Source of the DNA: Planctomycetaceae bacterium
GTDB taxonomy: Bacteria > Planctomycetota > Planctomycetia > Pirellulales > Pirellulaceae
Reading direction: 5' to 3'
Assembly (NCBI GenBank): GCA_002717145.1
Contig: PBCP01000001.1
Location: 79,458 to 143,457, forward strand
Length of the DNA stretch: 64,000 nucleotides
Part shown: positions 1-7,902 of the stretch, one piece after another
Layout: the number at the start of each line of letters is the position of its first letter
Numbering within the stretch: position 1 is the first letter of the stretch
The notes under the pieces: model-generated
The model's database searches: none
Seen by the model: only the letters and a program-made list of their open reading frames with translations
Told to the model about the DNA's origin: nothing
Program-made: the position numbers and the translations under genes

Positions 1-1361
1 ACTGGGATGTTTCACGACCTCAACCCTATTTTGGCTTTGAGATTCCCGATGCTCCCGGCCACTTCTGGTTCGTCTGGTTCGATGCGCCAATTGGCTATAT
101 GGCCTCAACAAAACAGTATTGTGATCGCACAGGCGATGATTTCGATAGCTGGTGGAAAAATCCTGCCACTGAAATTCATCACTTTATCGGGAAAGATATC
201 ACGTACTTCCATACGCTGTTCTGGCCAGCCATGTTGAAGGTGGCGAACTTTACATTACCAACCAAAATTCATATTCATGGATTCCTGACGGTCGACGGTC
301 GAAAGATGTCCAAACGCGATGGGACATTTGTTAAGGCTGAGACGTTTCTCAAGCACCTCAATCCTGCGGCCCTAAGATATTACTACGCTTCAAAGCTCAA
401 CAATCGGGTCGAGGACATAGATCTGAATCTGAAGGAGTTCACAACCAAAGTAAACACGGACCTGGTGGGTAAATTTATCAATCTTGCCAGTCGGACTGCC
501 AAGTTTGTTCAGGACTTAGGTCTATCAGCTGAGTATCCCGAAGACGGAGGATTATTCCAGCAAGGTGTGGATGCAGGCGAGGCGATTGCCGCAGCCTATG
601 AAGCCTGTGATTTCAACCGCGCGATGCGGTTAATCATGGAATTGGCCGACCGCGCCAATCCATATGTTGAAAGCCATGAACCTTGGAATTTGCGAAAGGA
701 TCCTGAACGTCAGCAGGAATTACAGGACGTCTGTTCCGTCGCACTGAACCTTTTCCGTCAAATTGCGATCTATCTGCAACCCGTACTTCCGGAAATCGCA
801 GAAAAAACAAGTTCTCTGCTAGGAGAACCAATTAACCATTGGGAACAGGCTGCCACACCGTTAACTGGTTCGCCTGTGTCAAAATTCAAACATATGATGC
901 AACGCATTGAAGAGAAAGACGTAAATGCCATGATTGAAGAATCCAAAGATGAAAATGCAGCGGCAGAATCTGAAGTAAGTTCAACTCAGTACAATGACAG
1001 TGCTCAGCCATTAATTGACGAGCCCTTAGCCGAAGAAATTACTTTTGATGAGTTTGCTAAAGTCGATCTGCGCGTAGCTCGGGTTGTTAAAGCTGAACAT
1101 GTTGAAGAAGCCAATAAGCTTCTGAAGCTGACTTTGAGTCTGGGTGGTGATGAAACTCGACAGGTGTTTGCTGGGATCAAAAAGGCTTACAAACCTGAAG
1201 ATTTAGAAGGCCGCTTAGTCGTCATGGTTGCCAATTTGGCTCCGCGCAAAATGCGATTTGGCGTAAGTGAGGGGATGATCACGGCAGCCGGCCCCGGTGG
1301 CGAAGAAGTGTTCATGTTGAATATTGACGAAGGAGCTCAGCCAGGGCAACGGGTCCACTAA
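1..1361 (+). CDS. metG: methionyl-tRNA synthetase, 3' part (5' end outside window)
   Basis: Cytoplasmic enzyme that charges tRNA-Met with methionine. The reading frame is open from base 3 and 452 residues are visible. The first residues ([12 protein letters not shown], then [11 protein letters not shown]) match the class I MetRS core. The ATP-binding KMSKS loop appears as KMSKR at about bases 303-317. An anticodon-binding helical domain follows. After an acidic, low-complexity linker (about 930-1030), a C-terminal EMAPII/Trbp111-type tRNA-binding domain (about 1044-1358; [14 protein letters not shown], then [15 protein letters not shown]) closes the protein, as in long, dimeric MetRS. The N-terminal HIGH motif lies outside the window. 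The gene converges on the MscS gene with only 2 bases between the stop codons. Confidence 0.97.
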   Translation, partial: WDVSRPQPYFGFEIPDAPGHFWFVWFDAPIGYMASTKQYCDRTGDDFDSWWKNPATEIHHFIGKDITYFHTLFWPAMLKVANFTLPTKIHIHGFLTVDGRKMSKRDGTFVKAETFLKHLNPAALRYYYASKLNNRVEDIDLNLKEFTTKVNTDLVGKFINLASRTAKFVQDLGLSAEYPEDGGLFQQGVDAGEAIAAAYEACDFNRAMRLIMELADRANPYVESHEPWNLRKDPERQQELQDVCSVALNLFRQIAIYLQPVLPEIAEKTSSLLGEPINHWEQAATPLTGSPVSKFKHMMQRIEEKDVNAMIEESKDENAAAESEVSSTQYNDSAQPLIDEPLAEEITFDEFAKVDLRVARVVKAEHVEEANKLLKLTLSLGGDETRQVFAGIKKAYKPEDLEGRLVVMVANLAPRKMRFGVSEGMITAAGPGGEEVFMLNIDEGAQPGQRVH

Positions 1362-1363
1362 AG

Positions 1364-2749
1364 TTAACCCTCTGCTTCCGCTGCGCCTAAACGCTTTCCG
1401 TCGATAACAACCTCAACCGGCGGGAAGTCTTCTTTTGTCAGATAACTCGTAACCAATGAGGCCGCATCCTGCCCCTTATCGTGCGGACTATCGAATCGTA
1501 AGGACGCGTAATCAACACTGTTTTCCTCCTGATACAGGTGCAATGTTTGAGTCGGAAAGGCAAACTGTATGTCCAGATGCTGAGCCACTCGCATGATATC
1601 AGTCAAAAGTCGGTGGCGTTCACGCAATTCTGTTGGCCAATCATCACATTCAAAGAACATGTAGAGCAAAATATCGATGCTACTGGCGCTGAGATCATTT
1701 ACATGCACCTGAAAGTAATCTTTGCGAGTATAAGGATGTCGCCGAATGATTTCACGAATTGCTTCACAAAATGCATCTAACTGCTCGGGAGTCGTATCAT
1801 ACTGAACCCCCAATTTTGTCGTGAATCGACGGAACTCTCGTTTTCCCATATTATCGACCACTGCGGTCGTTAATCGGCTATTGGGCAAAATCATGACCGA
1901 ATTATAAAACGTTCTAACTCGTGTGCTTCGCATCCCCACATTTTCAACGGTTCCTTCAACGCCATCTGAGACAATCCAATCGCCTATTTCAAATGGACGA
2001 TCGGCAAGAACTGTCAAGGATCCAAACAGATTACTCAACGTATCCTGAGAAGCAAAAGCAAGGGCCGCACCTCCGATTCCAAGGCCTCCAATTAACGCCG
2101 TCACATCCAGCTGGAATACATCGGCGAATAGAACTAACCCGACGCAGATAGCAAATGCCTTGAGCACCTTACGGACAAGAGGAATCAACAGGTCGTCAAA
2201 TCGGGTTTCCGTGGCTGACGCTTTGCGGCTGATGACAGAGGAAATCCAGTCGATGAGTCGGAACGCTGTCCAGACTGCAGCAACGACCGTAAAGAATTTC
2301 AATGCCACGGTGACGATTAATAGGAGACTAAGCGGTAATCCAATACAGAATGCCCCCCAATACCAGACGACCGCCTGTGCTAGCAGTCCAACCGGCTTCC
2401 ATACCTTTCGCTCCCGTTTATAGTCCTCCGGGGTATCATATTTTTTCTGATCCCGACGAATCCAACGGACAGCAATCGTCAGCAATTTGCAAATACCTAA
2501 ATCCGCGATGAAACCAAGAAAAATCAGAACCAGGCAACTAATCCACTGGTAGTCTGCTAACAGGAACCTGGTAGATTGTAGCTGCTCCGGAAAAAGCTCA
2601 CGGAACTCTTGAGCCCACTCTTCATGAAGTTCCATCACAGGGCTTAAACTCAGGCTCTGAACCGACTCTTCCTGCGCTCGAATGGCATTTGGAAAGATCA
2701 ATAATCCCAATAAAGTAAAGCAAAGGTACAGTTGCTTTAGACATCGCAT
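1364..2749 (-). CDS. MscS-family mechanosensitive ion channel
   Basis: Predicted inner-membrane channel that opens under membrane tension during hypo-osmotic shock. A signal peptide (MRCLKQLYLCFTLLG, ending near AIRAQ) is followed by hydrophobic segments. The MscS signature follows, with the glycine/alanine-rich pore helix (ALIGGLGIGGAALAFASQD), the beta domain (ADRPFEIGDWIVSDGVEGTV) and ILPNS. About 460 residues, longer than E. coli MscS (286), so an intermediate-size member. An in-frame ATG also exists at 2770; I prefer 2749 because GGGG sits 9 bases upstream and the signal peptide then starts at the initiator. No partner gene; it is convergent with metG. Confidence 0.93.
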   Translation of the reverse strand: MRCLKQLYLCFTLLGLLIFPNAIRAQEESVQSLSLSPVMELHEEWAQEFRELFPEQLQSTRFLLADYQWISCLVLIFLGFIADLGICKLLTIAVRWIRRDQKKYDTPEDYKRERKVWKPVGLLAQAVVWYWGAFCIGLPLSLLLIVTVALKFFTVVAAVWTAFRLIDWISSVISRKASATETRFDDLLIPLVRKVLKAFAICVGLVLFADVFQLDVTALIGGLGIGGAALAFASQDTLSNLFGSLTVLADRPFEIGDWIVSDGVEGTVENVGMRSTRVRTFYNSVMILPNSRLTTAVVDNMGKREFRRFTTKLGVQYDTTPEQLDAFCEAIREIIRRHPYTRKDYFQVHVNDLSASSIDILLYMFFECDDWPTELRERHRLLTDIMRVAQHLDIQFAFPTQTLHLYQEENSVDYASLRFDSPHDKGQDAASLVTSYLTKEDFPPVEVVIDGKRLGAAEAEG

Positions 2750-2823
2750 TGCTATCATCCCCAAAAACATGGCTTGTTATTGGGCAAAGTATAACCGTCA
2801 TGGTGGATTCGCTGACAGGTTGA

Positions 2824-3603
2824 TTAGCTTTGATGAAGTGTATAGGCCCAGCGAGAGAGGATGGTTTTCCCGAGCACAGCGGTAAAACCAACAATAGCAA
2901 TGCCCAGCAGTGTCGACAGCAAAATGCTGGCATAGAGCACCTCTACCTGAAAATTCTGAGTGCCCATAAAGATGTAATAACCTAACCCCCGATTATCAAT
3001 AAAATGCCCGGCCATGTACTCCCCAACCACTGCACCTACTATAGTTAACCCAGCAGAAATTCTGGCACCTGTTAAAAGATAAGGTATGGCATTTGGTAGC
3101 TTAAGTTTGAATAACACATCTATCCGACTAGCCTGATAAAGCTGCATCAGTTCCGTCAGTCCGGGATCAACCGTGGTAAGACCGGTCGTGACATTAGTCA
3201 CAATAGGAAACACGCTAATGACTGTGACGATGACCACAACACTTCCTAATCCGCCGCCGAACCAGATGATTACCAGAGGAGCGATTGCAACGATAGGTAC
3301 GGTCTGCAACAAAATCATATAGGGGTAGATACACTGTTTAGCCAGCCGGGATGTTGAAAATAGAAGCGCCAGCGTGACACCAAGACAGATAGAAATCGCA
3401 AAGCCGCTTAAAGCAGCCTTACCGGTTACCATGGTTGCTGCAATCAATATATCTATCTTCTTCCAGCTCTCCTGAATGATTTCCAGAGGACTTGGAAGGA
3501 TAAGCCTCTCAATGTCAAACAAACTATCTGCAATTTGCCATAAGGAGAGTACCAGCAGCAAGAAAAATAGCGGCATTAAGATTTGAGAAATACTGCCTCG
3601 CAT
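2824..3603 (-). CDS. ABC transporter permease, SsuC/TauC/ThiX type
   Basis: Inner-membrane permease subunit of an importer of the nitrate/sulfonate/taurine/pyrimidine type. Several hydrophobic segments are visible. The cytoplasmic coupling loop lies around LMQLYQASRIDVLFKLKLP, an EAA-like sequence that docks on the ATPase, and is followed by IPYLLTGARISAGLTIVGAVVGEYM, typical of the family. About 259 residues, normal length. Its start overlaps or abuts the ATPase stop: a GTG at 3609 overlaps the TGA, while an ATG at 3603 has GGAGG 10 bases upstream, which I prefer. Both signs indicate translational coupling. The binding protein of the system is probably the divergent gene at 4924. Confidence 0.92.
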   Translation of the reverse strand: MRGSISQILMPLFFLLLVLSLWQIADSLFDIERLILPSPLEIIQESWKKIDILIAATMVTGKAALSGFAISICLGVTLALLFSTSRLAKQCIYPYMILLQTVPIVAIAPLVIIWFGGGLGSVVVIVTVISVFPIVTNVTTGLTTVDPGLTELMQLYQASRIDVLFKLKLPNAIPYLLTGARISAGLTIVGAVVGEYMAGHFIDNRGLGYYIFMGTQNFQVEVLYASILLSTLLGIAIVGFTAVLGKTILSRWAYTLHQS

Positions 3604-3605
3604 TG

Positions 3606-4346
3606 TCACATCGCCTCCTGCAGCCGCTGAGTTACCTGATGAACCAAAGAAATATATTCCGCAGAGCCTCGAATTCCCGGCTCTCTCTGGTTTGATAATG
3701 AAATTTCCAGATCACTTACGATAGCACCATGATGATTCATGATCAGGATTCGATCACTTAGATAAACCGCTTCCGAAACATTATGAGTCACAAACAACGT
3801 GGTTAGGTCATGTTTTGAACAAATCTCGTGGATTAATTGATTAAGTTGTTGTCGCAATAATTCATCGAGTGCCGCAAAAGGCTCATCCATAAACAACACA
3901 TCAGGTTGTGTGACGAGAGCTCTCGCCATTGACACTCGCATTCGCATTCCACCGGAAAGCTGGCGGGGATACTTCTCGAGATCTTCAATATTCAATCCCA
4001 CCTGATCAATTGCCTCCAAAACTACAGTGGATGCAGTCCTTAAATCATTTGTTCGACCTGCTCCGCTTAACTCCAGCGGCAACTGGACGTTTTCACGTAC
4101 CGACCTCCAGGGCATCAGCGTTGGGTCCTGAAAGACAAATGCAGGAGCTTCGAATTCAGTAACCATTCCATCGAATTGGCATGGAATCAGTCCGGCGATC
4201 GCCCGTAATAACGTCGACTTTCCACATCCGGAGGGGCCGATAACCGAGCACCATTGCCCATGTGGAATCTGCAACGAAAGATTCCGGAGAATTTCATTTC
4301 CACCTAATGTGACATTTAAGGCGATAAGATCGATAATGTTTTTCAC
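3606..4346 (-). CDS. ABC transporter ATP-binding protein, SsuB/TauB/ThiZ type
   Basis: Cytoplasmic ATPase that powers the importer. All motifs are present in order: Walker A (GPSGCGKST), Q-loop (VFQDPTLMPW), ABC signature (LSGGMRMRVSMARAL), Walker B (VLFMDEPFAALD) and switch histidine (FVTHNVSEA). 246 residues with a GTG start at 4346. It is first in a two-gene operon with the permease and is transcribed away from the CbiX-like/binding-protein pair. The motif set places it with the nitrate/sulfonate/taurine subfamily, but the substrate cannot be read from the ATPase. Confidence 0.94.
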   Translation of the reverse strand: MKNIIDLIALNVTLGGNEILRNLSLQIPHGQWCSVIGPSGCGKSTLLRAIAGLIPCQFDGMVTEFEAPAFVFQDPTLMPWRSVRENVQLPLELSGAGRTNDLRTASTVVLEAIDQVGLNIEDLEKYPRQLSGGMRMRVSMARALVTQPDVLFMDEPFAALDELLRQQLNQLIHEICSKHDLTTLFVTHNVSEAVYLSDRILIMNHHGAIVSDLEISLSNQREPGIRGSAEYISLVHQVTQRLQEAM

Positions 4347-4472
4347 GAATTAGACTATCTGAAAAGGGTGACGGTAACTGATTTAATGTTCACCTGCTTT
4401 TATAATAGACAACGTCGGACATTTGTTGACAACCAATCACATTGGCAAACCTATTCCCGGATTATTTACTCT

Positions 4473-4931
4473 ATGACTGAGATCTCAGCACTGCCTGCCC
4501 GGATAATCGTCCAAGGAACGATCCCGGATTCTTACGATCCGGATTTGCTCGGAGTCATTATCGTCGATCACGGTTCAAGACGAACTGAAAGCAATGCCTA
4601 TGTCTCAGCCATTACCAGGCTCTTCCAGGAAAAAACAGAAGTGCAGATCGTGGAGCCCGCGCATATGGAATTAGCAACTCCCGATATTGATACGGCATAT
4701 CAAACCTGCGTTGCCCGAGGCGCAAAATACATCGTGGTACATCCATACTTTCTGGCGCCCGGTCGCCATTGGCATGAGGATATCCCAGAATTAGCCCGAA
4801 TGGCTGCTCAAAAACATCCCGACACGTGCTGTGTTATCACTCCTCCTCTTGGGATCCATCCCTCGATGATAGACGTGATGGAATCACGCATTATGAACGC
4901 TCTTCCTTCCAAAGATCACAGAAATGAATAA
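4473..4931 (+). CDS. CbiX/SirB-like sirohydrochlorin chelatase family protein
   Basis: Small single-domain chelatase-like protein (about 152 residues). CbiX/SirB enzymes insert cobalt, nickel or iron into sirohydrochlorin for cobalamin, F430 or siroheme synthesis. The HGSR motif (VIIVDHGSRRTESN) and the second histidine cluster (VHPYFLAPGRHWHEDIPE) supply both metal-site histidines known in the family. I chose the ATG at 4473; a longer frame from GTG 4368 adds a segment unlike the family. The stop overlaps the start of the downstream binding-protein gene by 8 bases, so the two are probably co-translated. A siroheme role next to a possible sulfonate importer is inference. Confidence 0.82.
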   Translation: MTEISALPARIIVQGTIPDSYDPDLLGVIIVDHGSRRTESNAYVSAITRLFQEKTEVQIVEPAHMELATPDIDTAYQTCVARGAKYIVVHPYFLAPGRHWHEDIPELARMAAQKHPDTCCVITPPLGIHPSMIDVMESRIMNALPSKDHRNE

Positions 4932-5904
4932 GACCTACTCACACTTAACGATACTTTTTTTGGTTTGCTTTGGTGGTTGTCAAAACGATGATTCATCAGT
5001 ATCCATAGAACAGCCGAAGGACACCCCAGCACCTCTGACAAGAGTAACACTACAGCTTAATTGGTTCCCCGAAGCAGAGCACGGTGGCTATTACGCCGCG
5101 CTTGTGCATGGAATTTTCGAGGAGGAAGGGCTTGATGTTGAAATTAGGGGAGGAGGGCCTAATAGCCCCGTTATTCAACAACTAGTCTCCGGCCAGGCAG
5201 ATTTTATCATCGGCAATGCGGATCAGGTTCTGACAAGCCGGGCTAAAGACTCGAATGCCGTCGCTCTGCTTGCTCCGCTACAAACCAGTCCACGTTGCAT
5301 TATGGTTCACGAAAGCTCCGGAATCGAAACACTCCATGATCTTAGTAACATGACTCTTGGAATGAGTGCCGGACGAGCCTTTGCGTTGTACATGCAAAAG
5401 CATCTCCCTATGGAAAACGTTAAGCTCGTCGGCTATCCCGGTAGTCCGGCCATATTTCTAAATGATGAAAGTTTTGGACAACAAGCTTATGTTTTTAGCG
5501 AGCCGTTCGTCGCCAAACAATCCGGTGGTGACCCCAAAGTCCTGATGGTCTCGGACCTCGGTTACAATCCCTACACAAGCTTGCTGATTACCACACAGAA
5601 GAATCTTACTGAAAATAGAGATCTGATTGACCGGATGGTGCGAGCTAGCAGGAAAGGGTGGATCAAGTACCTCCAGAGCCCGGCCGACACAAATAAACAT
5701 CTCCACGCACTTAATGAAGAGATGGGATTGGATATTCTGGCATTTGGGGCTGAAACGCTTCGAAATCTTTGCCTACCTGAGAACATGCCCGAAGAACAGC
5801 TCGGGCAAATGACGGCAGACCGATGGCAACAACTCAGAGATCAACTCATTGAAATTGAACTTATTGATGAAACTGTGGATGCCAATTCCGCTTTCATCAA
5901 ATGA
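4924..5904 (+). CDS. NMT1/THI5-like ABC substrate-binding lipoprotein
   Basis: Extracytoplasmic binding protein of a nitrate/sulfonate/pyrimidine-type importer. The N-terminus is a lipoprotein-like signal (TILFLVCFGGC, lipobox cysteine near residue 19). The SBP core begins with VTLQLNWFPEAEHGGYYAA, HGIFEEEGLDVEI and QLVSGQADFIIGNADQV, which is typical of NMT1/THI5 proteins such as ThiY. 326 residues, normal length. The first codon overlaps the end of the CbiX-like gene. The ATPase and permease are divergent about 600 bases upstream, so the importer is split over two transcripts. The ligand could be a thiamine pyrimidine precursor, a sulfonate or a similar small molecule; no TPP riboswitch is seen in the intergenic region. 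Confidence 0.88.
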   Translation: MNKTYSHLTILFLVCFGGCQNDDSSVSIEQPKDTPAPLTRVTLQLNWFPEAEHGGYYAALVHGIFEEEGLDVEIRGGGPNSPVIQQLVSGQADFIIGNADQVLTSRAKDSNAVALLAPLQTSPRCIMVHESSGIETLHDLSNMTLGMSAGRAFALYMQKHLPMENVKLVGYPGSPAIFLNDESFGQQAYVFSEPFVAKQSGGDPKVLMVSDLGYNPYTSLLITTQKNLTENRDLIDRMVRASRKGWIKYLQSPADTNKHLHALNEEMGLDILAFGAETLRNLCLPENMPEEQLGQMTADRWQQLRDQLIEIELIDETVDANSAFIK

Positions 5905-5955
5905 CTTGTCTGAACGATATCCCTGGCGAATTTGAATTGCTTGGATTCATTCTGA

Positions 5956-5976
5956 ATTATGAGTTATTATCATAAT
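5956..5976. promoter_or_regulatory. perfect 7-bp inverted repeat upstream of floA
   Basis: ATTATGA and TCATAAT face each other around a 7-base spacer, ending 30 bases before the floA start codon. Size and placement suit a dimeric repressor or activator site in the promoter region. It is AT-rich, so chance is possible. There is no T-tract to make it a terminator for the preceding gene. Confidence 0.3.
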
Positions 5977-6006
5977 AGTGACTTACCTTAATTTCGGAAC
6001 ATATGT

Positions 6007-6996
6007 ATGAACTCTATCTACCTCATCGCTGCCTCCAATCCAATCCAAATTGCTGGTCTGGCATTGATAGTGATCCTGATGCTCGGACTCCTATTTATCG
6101 CCCTGAAATACGGGTCCTTATGGTGGGAAGGCTGGAATTGTGGTGCTCAGATTGGCTTGGTAGAGCTCGTAATCATGGGGCTTAGGCAGGTCAATCAAAA
6201 GGCAATCATGAAGGCCAAAATTAAGGCCGTGCAAGCTCAGCTAAAAACGGAAAGAGATCTGGTGAAAGGTTCTGTCATTGACGGATCCTTCGTAACAACA
6301 AACCGGTTGGAGGCTCACTATCTGGCTGGCGGAAATGTTGGAAATATCATTGAGGCTTTGGTGGCATCTAAGAATGCGGGAATATTACTTGAATTTGATC
6401 AAGCGGCAGCCATCGACCTAGCAGGCCGCGATGTTGTGGAAGCTGTAAGAACCAGCGTTGATCCGAAGGTTATTAGCTGTCCTGACCCTCAACGTAGTGG
6501 CAAAGAATACCTCAGTGCGGTTGCCAAAGACGGCGTGGAACTTAAAGTTCACGCCCAGGTAACAGTACGCACGAATCTGGAACAGTTGATTGGTGGAGCA
6601 ACCGAAGAGACTATTATTGCCCGTGTTGGTGAAAGTATTATCTCCGCCATTGGTTCAGCCAACAAACACTCCGATGTACTCCAAAATCCGGGCATGATTA
6701 CCAAAGCCGTTTTAGAACGCGGATTGGATTCGCAAACCGCATTTGAAATAGTCTCAATCGATATTGCCGGCGCCGTTGTAGGTGAAAACATCGGTTCACG
6801 ATTACAAGTGGATCAGGCAGAAGCTGACACACGAGTCGCCCGAGCCAAAGCAGAACAACGTCGTGCTGAAGCGATTGCGGTAGAACAGGAACAAAAGGCC
6901 GAAGTGGTTGGAAATCAGGCCAATCTCATTCAGGCAGAAGCCGAAATTCCCAAGGCCATGGCCGAAGCATTTCGTACTGGAAATATTGAAACTTAA
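6007..6996 (+). CDS. floA: flotillin-like protein FloA (YqfA/UPF0365 family)
   Basis: Membrane-anchored scaffold of bacterial functional membrane microdomains. One N-terminal hydrophobic hairpin (about residues 10-35, GLALIVILMLGLLFIAL) is followed by an SPFH/PHB-type domain. The family-specific stretch DGSFVTTNRLEAHYLAGGNV and the motif GGATEETIIARVGE follow. The C-terminal helical part is rich in E, A and Q (QAEADTRVARAKAEQRRAEA) and likely coiled-coil. 329 residues, standard length. GGA lies 8 bases upstream of the ATG. It is followed after 10 bases by the FGE-like gene, so the two are probably cotranscribed. Confidence 0.95.
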   Translation: MNSIYLIAASNPIQIAGLALIVILMLGLLFIALKYGSLWWEGWNCGAQIGLVELVIMGLRQVNQKAIMKAKIKAVQAQLKTERDLVKGSVIDGSFVTTNRLEAHYLAGGNVGNIIEALVASKNAGILLEFDQAAAIDLAGRDVVEAVRTSVDPKVISCPDPQRSGKEYLSAVAKDGVELKVHAQVTVRTNLEQLIGGATEETIIARVGESIISAIGSANKHSDVLQNPGMITKAVLERGLDSQTAFEIVSIDIAGAVVGENIGSRLQVDQAEADTRVARAKAEQRRAEAIAVEQEQKAEVVGNQANLIQAEAEIPKAMAEAFRTGNIET

Positions 6997-7006
6997 GGTA
7001 AATAAA

Positions 7007-7819
7007 GTGCCCACTCTAAGAAAACTCGTTCTGGCAGCTTGCTGCTCTCTTCTTTATGTAACTATGACACACGGCAGCGAATTGACGGACTCTCAACAAA
7101 AGTTGCTTAAAATATTTCGTAGTGAATTTGTCTTGATCACCCCGGGCAAAGGAAAGTTTCCTAAGTCTTTTGAAATGGGTGGAGCGACACCAGCTGAATC
7201 ACCTAGGCATCGAGTCGACTTTGATTACTCATTCTTCGTCGCAAAATACGAAGTTCCACAAAATCTGTGGGAAGCTGTGATGGGTAATAATCCTTCACGC
7301 TGGAAAGGGCCTCGCAATTCTGTCGAAGAATTAACCTTTGCGGAGGCTCAAAAGTTCTGCAAGACAGCCACTGATATGATGCGAGCGGCCGGCATCATTC
7401 ATAAGAATCAGCAAATTCGACTCCCGTCAGAATCCGAATGGGAGTACTTTGCCCGAGCCGGAACAACAACGGCATATAGTTTTGGTGATGATGAAAAGCT
7501 GTTGGGAGATTTTGGATGGTTCACTGGTAACGCTGCTGGCAATGATCCCCCGGTTGGCGTAAAAAAACCCAATGCCTGGGGGCTATACGACATTCACGGT
7601 TATCTGTGGGAATGGTGTACGGATACCGGAAGCGATTCTTACGAGTCGGCTCCTAATGACGGTTCGGCCCAGATCAAACAAAATGCGAAAACCCGTGTGC
7701 TCCGCGGGGGAAGCTGGAAAGATAAGGCTGATAAGCTTACAAGTAGCTATCGATATATTGTTCCGGCTGATTTAACAGATGATGCTGTCGGCCTGCGATG
7801 CATCCTCACAACAAAATAA
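7007..7819 (+). CDS. exported formylglycine-generating-enzyme-like (SUMF1 fold) protein, catalytic cysteines absent
   Basis: FGE-sulfatase domain protein (about 270 residues) with an N-terminal signal peptide (VLAACCSLLYVTMTHGS). Family hallmarks are present: YEVPQNLWEAVMGNNPSRW, LPSESEWEYFARAG, WGLYDIHGYLWEWC and RVLRGGSWKD. In true FGE two cysteines follow the RGGS motif. Here the segment after RGGSW (KDKADKLTSSYRYIV) contains none, so it probably does not oxidise sulfatase cysteines and may be a binding or structural member of the fold. Start: a GTG at 7007 gives a clean signal peptide just after floA; an ATG at 6908 would overlap floA by 89 bases and is rejected. Confidence 0.85.
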   Translation: MPTLRKLVLAACCSLLYVTMTHGSELTDSQQKLLKIFRSEFVLITPGKGKFPKSFEMGGATPAESPRHRVDFDYSFFVAKYEVPQNLWEAVMGNNPSRWKGPRNSVEELTFAEAQKFCKTATDMMRAAGIIHKNQQIRLPSESEWEYFARAGTTTAYSFGDDEKLLGDFGWFTGNAAGNDPPVGVKKPNAWGLYDIHGYLWEWCTDTGSDSYESAPNDGSAQIKQNAKTRVLRGGSWKDKADKLTSSYRYIVPADLTDDAVGLRCILTTK

Positions 7820-7902
7820 CCTTCCCATCATACTTCCATCGGTTCTTGGCATGGCTCATCCAACACGACGAACCTTTTTTTAATACCTCGGAGCTCATGC
7901 CA

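Noticed and set aside
4347-4500. TPP riboswitch before the NMT1/THI5-type importer genes; CTGAGA occurs near 4476.
   Set aside because: The rest of the conserved TPP element is missing, and the hexamer lies within the coding sequence.
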